A DNA stretch of 11,936 nt from Pseudomonadales bacterium (GTDB lineage Bacteria > Pseudomonadota > Gammaproteobacteria > Pseudomonadales > DC-out160): the NCBI GenBank assembly GCA_016765265.1, contig JAESQG010000500.1:1-11936 (forward strand). The letters run 5' to 3'. Position 1 is the stretch's first letter. Each line of letters opens with the position of its first letter. The notes beneath the pieces were generated by a model. The model made no database searches. It saw only the letters and a list, made by a program, of their open reading frames with translations, and was not told the origin of the DNA. A program made the translations under genes and the position numbers. Of the stretch, positions 6,668 to 11,936 are shown piece by piece.

Positions 6668-7618
6668 ATGAATAGTAAACAGGAGCTATCAGCTCAAGAT
6701 CAGATTCAAACGATCACCAATAATTTTGAACAAGTCGGGTACATTTGTAACAAAGATATATCCACTGCTTTATTCCTTTCGATGAATTTACAAAAACCAA
6801 TTTTAGTTGAAGGTCCGCCAGGTGTAGGCAAAACTGAGTTGGCGAAAGCAACAGCAGAGATACTAGATTGTGAGATGATTCGATTACAGTGCTATGAAGG
6901 CTTGGATGAGTCCAAAGCATTATATGAATGGAAGTATGGCAAGCAGTTATTGTACACCCAGGTATTGAAGGAAACTCTCGGTGATATTTTAGAGGGTGCG
7001 AAGGGGCTTGATGAGTCCGTAAAACGCTTACATGATTTTGGTGATATTTTTTATTCAGAAGATTTCCTCGAGCCAAGACCACTATTAAAAACGTTGAAAG
7101 CGGAGCAGCGCTGTGTTTTGTTAATTGATGAGATTGATAAAGCTGATCAGGAGTTTGAGTCGTTTTTATTGGAGATGCTTTCTGACTACCAGATTTCAAT
7201 TCCAGAGATTGGCACAGTGAAAGCTAACTCGACTCCCATTGTATTTTTAACCAGTAATAATACGCGAGAGTTGAGTGATGCACTCAAGCGGCGTTGTTTG
7301 CACCTATACATCCCTTTTCCTGATGTGGAGCTGGAGCAGCGTATTATTCAGTCTCGGGTTCCCGATGTCACCGAGAATCTGCGCAATCGTCTTGTATCAT
7401 TTGTGCAGTATTTAAGAACGATGGACCTTAAAAAAGTGCCTGCTATTAGTGAGACTATTGATTGGGCGAGAACGATGTTACTTATGCATACGGAAACATT
7501 AGATCCCGAAATGGTCCGTGACACTTTGAACGTGTTGTTGAAGCATGAGGAAGATATTAGTGCTGTGGGGGATGAGGTGAATAAGATTTGGCGCGAATTA
7601 GAAAAGGAACAAAGGTAA
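6668..7618 (+). CDS. MoxR/CoxD-type AAA+ ATPase
   Basis: A 316-residue cytosolic AAA+ ATPase of the MoxR group, which act as chaperones that remodel or load cofactors into target proteins together with a VWA partner. Visible motifs are Walker A GPPGVGKT (49-56), Walker B CVLLIDEIDKAD (149-160, D154 and E155), sensor-1 region FLTSNN (193-198) and arginine-finger candidates R208/R209 in ALKRRC. The C-terminal lid helices follow. ATG 6668 was chosen over an adjacent TTG at 6665; GAAAGAG lies seven bases upstream. It is followed after 7 bases by a CoxE-like VWA gene, the arrangement seen for CoxD-CoxE in CO dehydrogenase maturation. No dehydrogenase structural genes of that kind are in the window, so the client is unknown. 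Confidence 0.93.
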   Translation: MNSKQELSAQDQIQTITNNFEQVGYICNKDISTALFLSMNLQKPILVEGPPGVGKTELAKATAEILDCEMIRLQCYEGLDESKALYEWKYGKQLLYTQVLKETLGDILEGAKGLDESVKRLHDFGDIFYSEDFLEPRPLLKTLKAEQRCVLLIDEIDKADQEFESFLLEMLSDYQISIPEIGTVKANSTPIVFLTSNNTRELSDALKRRCLHLYIPFPDVELEQRIIQSRVPDVTENLRNRLVSFVQYLRTMDLKKVPAISETIDWARTMLLMHTETLDPEMVRDTLNVLLKHEEDISAVGDEVNKIWRELEKEQR

Positions 7619-7625
7619 CAGAGAT

Positions 7626-9059
7626 ATGGCTGAAAGAACCTTAGTACATTTTTTTAAAGCGCTGCGTGGTGCAGATGTCTCGGTTTCTACCGCAGAAGCT
7701 ATTGAGGCCGTTAGCGCGGTGAATATGGTGGGTTATCAGGACAGAGAGCTGTTAAAAATTACTTTGGGTTTAGTGCTACCTAAAACCGTGGATGAAAAAG
7801 GGCACTACGGTAGATGCTTCGATCAATATTTCTCATTTAGCGCCTATGATAAGGATGAGGACGTGATTGAGGGAGAGCTTGAGGATTTGGCTCAAGCTGA
7901 AAACGATTCCTCCGCAATGAACATGGGAGAGGGCAAGGGCAAGTGCCCTGGCTCGGGTGGAGGGTCTGGTGAAGGAGAATCATCGGGTACCCAAAACGCC
8001 TCGGAAAGCACAACCGAGCTAGGTAAGATGCTGCTTGAAGATGATCAAGTCGCATTGTCTATGGCGATTGCGAAAGCCGCCAACAAGATTGGCATGACGA
8101 AAATCACTACCTTAACCCAAAAGGGTCTTTATGGTCGACGCATCATGGAAGCCATGGGTTTGGACGAAATGGAAAAAGAAATGTGGGCCGCGGAAAAACG
8201 GGGCGATGCTAGTGGCGAAGAGCTTGCATTGCGTTTACGTCGGGGCCGAGACAATTTGCGCGAGCAGATAAAGGATTATGTAGAACAGCAGTACGTGCTG
8301 CAGGCGGCTCAAACAGGTAAAGAGTTGCGAGAGGACGTGATGCGTTCTGTACGTTTAGAGCATCTGCGTGAGTTTCAGGATGTACAGCGGTTGGTGCGTA
8401 AAATGGCAAAGAAGCTGATTGCTGTTCACTCTCGACGTAGGCGTGTCACTCAGCGTGGTATGTTAGACGTTAGAGCCACGTTGAGACATAACGCAGCCTA
8501 TGACGGCGTATTGTTTGATACCCGTTGGAAGGCCACTAGAGTAGATCGGCCGAAGGTGATTGCTATTTGTGATGTCAGTGGATCGGTTAGTGCCGTGGCG
8601 CGCTTCTTGTTGATGTTCTTATACAGTCTCAGTGAAGTGATTCCCAAGGTACGCTCTTTTGCTTTCTCTAATCGAACCGGTGAGGTGACGGATCTATTTG
8701 AACGAATGGATATGGACAAAGCCATTGAAGAGACAATTAGTCGTCATATGGGGTCTACGGATTATGCCCAGTCCTTGGTTGATTTTAAGGAGCTTTGCCT
8801 CAATGCCGTCGATAACAAAACTACGGTCATAATTTTAGGCGATGCGCGTAATAATGACGGTGAGTCTCGATCAGATATTTTGAAAGAATTTTACGATCGC
8901 AGTAAACAAGTGATTTGGCTAAATCCAGAAACTAAGAATCGCTGGAATACCGGTGATGCGATTATGAAGTCCTACCTCCCTTATACTCATAAAGCTGAAG
9001 TGTGTAATTCGTTGAATCACTTGGAGCGCATCATAGGAAAGTTGCTAAAAAATAGCTAA
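7626..9059 (+). CDS. CoxE-like von Willebrand factor A domain protein
   Basis: A soluble 477-residue protein, the expected partner of the preceding MoxR-type ATPase. The order is: N-terminal helical region (1-90); a Gly/Ser/Glu-rich linker (about 99-125, GEGKGKCPGSGGGSGEGE); a charged helical region (about 130-300) with a basic RRRR patch near 270-273; and a VWA domain (about 308-477). The metal-ion-dependent adhesion site is complete, with DVSGS at 316-320, T378 in MGSTDY and D406 in ILGDARNND, so metal-dependent protein binding is likely. There is no signal peptide or membrane segment. The start at ATG 7626 lies 7 bases after the ATPase stop, which implies one operon. The gene converges on a diguanylate cyclase with 15 bases between stops and no clear hairpin. 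Confidence 0.92.
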   Translation: MAERTLVHFFKALRGADVSVSTAEAIEAVSAVNMVGYQDRELLKITLGLVLPKTVDEKGHYGRCFDQYFSFSAYDKDEDVIEGELEDLAQAENDSSAMNMGEGKGKCPGSGGGSGEGESSGTQNASESTTELGKMLLEDDQVALSMAIAKAANKIGMTKITTLTQKGLYGRRIMEAMGLDEMEKEMWAAEKRGDASGEELALRLRRGRDNLREQIKDYVEQQYVLQAAQTGKELREDVMRSVRLEHLREFQDVQRLVRKMAKKLIAVHSRRRRVTQRGMLDVRATLRHNAAYDGVLFDTRWKATRVDRPKVIAICDVSGSVSAVARFLLMFLYSLSEVIPKVRSFAFSNRTGEVTDLFERMDMDKAIEETISRHMGSTDYAQSLVDFKELCLNAVDNKTTVIILGDARNNDGESRSDILKEFYDRSKQVIWLNPETKNRWNTGDAIMKSYLPYTHKAEVCNSLNHLERIIGKLLKNS

Positions 9060-9074
9060 GTTATTCGAGCCTAT

Positions 9075-10094
9075 TTATAGTGTATTGTTTTTAGCAGAGT
9101 GGTTTTTAGCAGCGTTATTTTTGTTGTTATTGAATTGAAAAACTTCTGAATCGTATATTACGAACTTGTTACGCCCAGATTCTTTGGCGGCGTAAAGGGC
9201 CTCGTCGGCTAGCTTTATAAGGATGGATTTGTCTTTGGTAACGTCTTTATTTTGCAGTTGAGCGGTAGAATATATACCTAGACTGATGGTGACTCTGTCG
9301 GATACAGTACTGGCAGGATAGGCAATATTGGCTTTATTCAGCGCCTTAAACATTCTTTTTGCAACGTCTTCGGCGCCGGTTAAATCGGTACAAGGTAGCA
9401 GTACCAGAAACTCTTCTCCGCCATAACGAGCGATTAAATCTCCCGGACGCAACAATTGACTTCTGAGTGCTTGGGCAACGCCTCTTAAACAATCGTCTCC
9501 AGCAAGATGACCATAGTTATCATTGAAACCTTTGAACTCGTCGATATCTATCATCATCACGCTTAGCGGAACGGACTCGCGATGACAGCGTCGCCATTCT
9601 ACTTCAAACTGTCGATCGAACCCACGCCGGTTAACTACCGAGGTTAGACCGTCTAGGCAGTTTAGCCGTTGTAGCTCTTCATTAGCTCGGGCCAAATTTG
9701 TGTTGGCAGCTGAGAGTTGATCCTGCATTTGAGCAATTCGTGCCATGGCTTTGATTTTAGCTTTGAGTACCATGGGTTTGACGGGTTTAGAAAGGTAATC
9801 ATCGCCACCGGCTTCGATACCAGAAGCGAGGTAGGTATCTTCAGTATTGGCGCTGAGAAAGATGATCGGAAACCACGTCTCACCACTCAATTTACGAATA
9901 CGACGGGTGGTTTCATAGCCATCAATGCCGGGCATTTCAACATCCATTAAAATGAGGTCATACTTTTCCTTCTGGAAGAGGCTAATGGCAGTTTCTCCAT
10001 CCACAGCCACATCAACTTGGTGGTTCATTCCCTTAATAATATGGGAAATAACCATACTGATGGGTTTGTTATCTTCGACGACCAGCACTTTCAT
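9075..10094 (-). CDS. Response-regulator diguanylate cyclase (Rec-GGDEF), copy 1
   Basis: A 339-residue cytosolic enzyme predicted to make c-di-GMP from two GTP when its receiver is phosphorylated. The receiver domain spans about 1-120, with acidic pocket E7-D8, phosphoacceptor D51 in LILMDVEMPGIDG and K103 in LSKPVKP. A helical linker covers about 120-145. The GGDEF domain (about 146-315) has the active signature RYGGEEF (GGEEF 225-229) and an inhibitory I-site RPGD (R216-D219) five residues before it. The C-terminal tail is made of Asn/Lys-rich five-residue repeats. ATG 10094 was chosen because MKVLVVEDN is the normal receiver start and matches the paralogue; an open extension to 10169 adds 25 residues unrelated to the fold. 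It lies 142 bases downstream of the paralogue, possibly in one transcript or with its own promoter. Confidence 0.94.
   Translation of the reverse strand: MKVLVVEDNKPISMVISHIIKGMNHQVDVAVDGETAISLFQKEKYDLILMDVEMPGIDGYETTRRIRKLSGETWFPIIFLSANTEDTYLASGIEAGGDDYLSKPVKPMVLKAKIKAMARIAQMQDQLSAANTNLARANEELQRLNCLDGLTSVVNRRGFDRQFEVEWRRCHRESVPLSVMMIDIDEFKGFNDNYGHLAGDDCLRGVAQALRSQLLRPGDLIARYGGEEFLVLLPCTDLTGAEDVAKRMFKALNKANIAYPASTVSDRVTISLGIYSTAQLQNKDVTKDKSILIKLADEALYAAKESGRNKFVIYDSEVFQFNNNKNNAAKNHSAKNNTL
9078..9122 (-). repeat. 15-bp in-frame tandem repeat x3 coding the cyclase tail
   Basis: The last 15 codons of the 9075-10094 gene read KNNAA-KNHSA-KNNTL, three five-residue copies. On the plus strand, GTTTTTAGCAG recurs at 9087-9097 and 9102-9112, a period of 15. 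The tail has no counterpart in the adjacent paralogue, so it is a lineage addition. Confidence 0.8.
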
Positions 10095-10236
10095 TGTATT
10101 CTTCAACCAGTTTCGGTGGTTTGCTAGGCAATTAGGACTACTTAAAGTGTAGACCTCCCTAGCGCGCATGTTTGAAAACCAGCATTAATCGCTCAGTATT
10201 ATTTGTTATTAGATCGAAGATTATTAACGGGGGTTT

Positions 10237-11154
10237 TTAGACTGGAGATTGACAAACTTGGTTGCGGCCGGCTTCTTTCGCTTCGTAAAGAGCTAAATCA
10301 GCTTTTTTGAATAGTGCTTCGGCGTTATAGGTGTGATTACATTGGTCGCAGGAGACACCAACACTGATGGTGACGAAGTTGTCCACGGTTGAATCGTTGT
10401 GCTCAATAGCTGACTCGGCTAGATGTGTTCTGATACGTTCAGCTACTTTGAGGGCACCATTTCGTTCTGTGTTGGGAAGAATTACTGCAAACTCTTCGCC
10501 GCCATAGCGAGCGACGGTATCGGCTGGGCGCAAAGCTGAGACTTCAATGCTTTGGGCGATTTTTTGCAGACATTGATCGCCAGCCAAATGACCGTAGCAG
10601 TCATTATATTGTTTAAATAAATCCACATCGATAAGCAACAGTGATAATGGGGAGTTTTCTCTTTTGGCCCTGCGCCATTCTACTTCCATGGAACGGTCTA
10701 AGCCTCTGCGGTTTAGCACCTTTGTTAGGTCATCCAGATAAGTGAGGTTTTGTAGTTTTTTATTAGCTGCGTATAACTCCTTACGCATGTCGGCAAGACG
10801 TGCCATGGCATTTATTTTTGCTTCCAAGACTGTGGCACTAACGGGTTTAGCGAGGTAGTCGTCGCCACCACACTGTATGCCTTTGGCCAGATGGTTTTCA
10901 TCTGAAAGAGCGCTTAGAAAAATAATCGGCACCCACGTTTCTGGGTGGGTTTTGCGTATCATTTTAGTGGTTTCAAAACCGTCGATACCGGGGAGATCGA
11001 AGTCCATTAGTACTAAGTCGATATCGTGTTTTGAGTACTCTGCGAGGGCAGCTTCACCATCTTTTACGCACACAGTACGGTGTTGCATTTCTTTCAACTG
11101 TTTGCAGAGTAATACTGTGGCGGTTTCATTGTCTTCGACTATGAGTACATTCAT
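10237..11154 (-). CDS. Response-regulator diguanylate cyclase (Rec-GGDEF), copy 2
   Basis: A 305-residue paralogue of the next gene downstream, with the same layout. The receiver (about 1-120) has E7-D8, phosphoacceptor D51 in LVLMDFDLPGIDG and K103 in LAKPVS. The GGDEF domain (about 135-300) has GGEEF at 218-222 and an I-site RPAD (R209-D212). All residues needed for cyclase activity and product inhibition are therefore present. Strings shared with copy 1 include GGDDYL, the EVEWRR stretch, YGHLAGD and ARYGGEEF, which point to an ancestral tandem duplication. The start ATG 11154 opens MNVLIVEDN; no good ribosome site is visible. It has extra cysteines (for example C270-D-Q-C-style pair DQCNH near 271) absent from copy 1. 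No sensor kinase is adjacent. Confidence 0.94.
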   Translation of the reverse strand: MNVLIVEDNETATVLLCKQLKEMQHRTVCVKDGEAALAEYSKHDIDLVLMDFDLPGIDGFETTKMIRKTHPETWVPIIFLSALSDENHLAKGIQCGGDDYLAKPVSATVLEAKINAMARLADMRKELYAANKKLQNLTYLDDLTKVLNRRGLDRSMEVEWRRAKRENSPLSLLLIDVDLFKQYNDCYGHLAGDQCLQKIAQSIEVSALRPADTVARYGGEEFAVILPNTERNGALKVAERIRTHLAESAIEHNDSTVDNFVTISVGVSCDQCNHTYNAEALFKKADLALYEAKEAGRNQVCQSPV

Positions 11155-11230
11155 GGGCTTTTGTACTGTGATACGAACGGGTGTATTTGATTATCCAGGA
11201 TATTAAGTTTTCGCTTTCATTACTTTCACT

Positions 11231-11280
11231 TTAGTCGGGTTTTGAGAGAGTGGAAGTATGGATTGGGGGGGATTAGTCGG
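11231..11280. repeat. Direct repeat of TTAGTCGG in spacer upstream of cyclase copy 2
   Basis: TTAGTCGGG (11231-11239) and TTAGTCGG (11273-11280) recur in the 127-base spacer between the HIT stop and the cyclase start. The reverse complement CCCGACTAA is also at 4881-4889, in the divergent spacer ahead of the Hpt-HD-GYP gene. A G7 tract lies between the two copies here. The sites are short and could be coincidental. Confidence 0.4.
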
Positions 11281-11281
11281 T

Positions 11282-11707
11282 TTAGCTATTTAATGGTACA
11301 AAATCCAAAGCGGAACCCAATAGGCTAAGTATGCGATTGATGTATTTCCTCTCATTTGAATAAGGTGTTGCAGGAAGCCGGCCCCAAACGGGAGTTGGCC
11401 AAGCAGGGTCTGTTTTATATCGAACGATATGATGGATGTGTAATTGAGGTACAACATTGCCTAACGCTGCGATATTCATTTTGTCAGCATTAAACTCAGC
11501 TGCTAGCAATTTACCAAGATGGCAAGATTCTTTGTTGAGCTGGTGTTGGTCTGCTACAGATAGCTCATAGGTCTCTTTGATATTTTCTCTTTGCGGCACG
11601 AGAATGAACCAGGGGTATTGGCTATCGTTCATCATTAGAAGCTCGCATAGAGGGAAATGACCGAGAACAAAACAATCCTTGGCAAGGGTAGGATGGAGTG
11701 AAAACAT
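11282..11707 (-). CDS. HIT family protein (histidine triad)
   Basis: A 141-residue cytosolic protein of the histidine-triad superfamily, nucleotide hydrolases or transferases that act on phosphoester or phosphoanhydride bonds to AMP-like groups. The fold is supported by FxLHPTLAKD at the N-terminus, MNDSQYPWFILVPQ at 26-39, and the active-site block NIAALGNVVPQLHIHHIVR (78-96). H90 and H92 occupy the first two triad positions; H93 sits next to the third, which is I94, so the canonical HxHxH is altered to HIHHI. The PAWPTPVWG block follows. ATG 11707 gives the full family N-terminus; the internal Met25/Met26 would remove a conserved strand. There is no strong ribosome site. The natural substrate is unknown. 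Confidence 0.9.
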   Translation of the reverse strand: MFSLHPTLAKDCFVLGHFPLCELLMMNDSQYPWFILVPQRENIKETYELSVADQHQLNKESCHLGKLLAAEFNADKMNIAALGNVVPQLHIHHIVRYKTDPAWPTPVWGRLPATPYSNERKYINRILSLLGSALDFVPLNS

Positions 11708-11756
11708 GGGGGAGGTCTCTGATAGTAGATGAGTTTAGATATTGGTGTGGGGTGCA

Positions 11757-11792
11757 AATAAATAAGGGTCCATTAATAAACAAGGGTCCACT
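11757..11792 (+). repeat. 18-bp tandem repeat x2
   Basis: AATAAATAAGGGTCCATT (11757-11774) is followed directly by AATAAACAAGGGTCCACT (11775-11792), two mismatches in 18. It lies in the 201-base divergent spacer between the HIT gene and the plus-strand gene at the right edge. Confidence 0.88.
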
Positions 11793-11794
11793 AT

Positions 11795-11815
11795 AGTTAA
11801 TAGTTAATAGTTGAT
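11795..11815 (+). repeat. 7-bp tandem repeat x3
   Basis: AGTTAAT, AGTTAAT and AGTTGAT run head to tail from 11795 to 11815, three bases after the 18-bp repeat. The two arrays differ in period and sequence, so they arose separately. Confidence 0.85.
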
Positions 11816-11843
11816 ATTCCAGTGGCTTCCACAACCAGCTAAC

Positions 11844-11875
11844 TTATTCCCCCCCATTTCATGAGGGGGGAATAA
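11844..11875. promoter_or_regulatory. Strong C/G hairpin upstream of the right-edge gene
   Basis: TTATTCCCCCC (11844-11854) and GGGGGGAATAA (11865-11875) form a perfect 11-bp inverted repeat around a ten-base loop that itself contains the palindrome TCATGA. No T-run follows on either strand, so it does not look like an intrinsic terminator. It sits 33 bases before ATG 11909 in a divergent spacer, which suits an operator or a leader structure. Confidence 0.6.
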
Positions 11876-11908
11876 ATTATCCCAATTTGACTAACGTTAA
11901 GGAGCCTT

Positions 11909-11936
11909 ATGGTTACAGAAAACATGGCAAGCCTCA
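11909..11936 (+). CDS. Start of an unidentified gene (3' end outside window)
   Basis: ATG 11909 is preceded by AAGGAG at 11899-11904, a near-ideal ribosome binding site with a short four-base gap. Only nine codons are visible (MVTENMASL), too few to name a family. A second in-frame ATG at 11924 is possible but lacks a ribosome site. The gene is divergent from the HIT gene. Confidence 0.5.

Noticed and set aside
6714..7199. 161-codon open frame opposite the moxR-type gene
   Set aside because: It is antisense to a well-supported AAA+ ATPase, its composition is not protein-like and no family is recognisable.
10095..10169. Upstream extension of cyclase copy 1
   Set aside because: The 25 extra residues are unrelated to the receiver fold, and the paralogue starts at the equivalent of Met 10094.
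11878..11886. DnaA-box-like TTATCCCAA
   Set aside because: Two mismatches to TTATCCACA, single copy, and no replication genes nearby.

Overview
The window looks like chromosomal DNA of a free-living, probably aquatic, gammaproteobacterium of moderate GC. The evidence is the zipA-ligA gene pair, the small gammaproteobacterial families YheU (UPF0270) and YkgJ, and a c-di-GMP signalling repertoire. I cannot place it at genus level. No tRNA, rRNA, insertion sequence, integrase or CRISPR array was seen, so this is core and lightly accessory chromosome rather than an inserted island.

Left part (1-3667, plus strand): the C-terminal domain of the division protein ZipA (cut by the window edge), NAD-dependent DNA ligase LigA, a lytic-transglycosylase-like lipoprotein whose start overlaps the ligA stop, and a YheU protein. 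ligA is split by a one-base deletion (CGTTTAGAG expected, CGTTAGAG present) at the end of the adenylation domain. Every ligase domain is otherwise intact. A small A/T-rich hairpin with T-tracts on both sides sits between the convergent yheU and Hpt-HD-GYP genes.

Middle (3671-9059): a minus-strand Hpt + HD-GYP fusion, predicted to link a phosphorelay to c-di-GMP breakdown. Divergent from it on the plus strand are a short, divergent acyl-CoA-dehydrogenase-like protein, a YkgJ cysteine-cluster protein, a roughly 300-base spacer with a hairpin, and a tight MoxR AAA+ ATPase / CoxE-like VWA pair with complete Walker and MIDAS motifs.

Right part (9075-11936): two tandem minus-strand response-regulator diguanylate cyclases (Rec-GGDEF) with intact phosphoacceptor Asp, GGEEF and I-site residues. 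They are followed by a HIT-family protein and, at the extreme right edge, the first codons of an unidentified plus-strand gene preceded by a strong C/G hairpin. The two Rec-GGDEF proteins (synthesis) and the Hpt-HD-GYP protein (breakdown) could form opposing outputs of one phosphorelay, although no histidine kinase is in the window.

A feature running through the whole window is that most gene junctions carry their own unrelated short tandem array: 16 bp x2.5, 5 bp x7, 11 bp x2, 14 bp x4, 18 bp x2 and 7 bp x3. One further array, 15 bp x3, is translated as the C-terminal tail of a cyclase. The 14-bp array supplies the ykgJ start codon.
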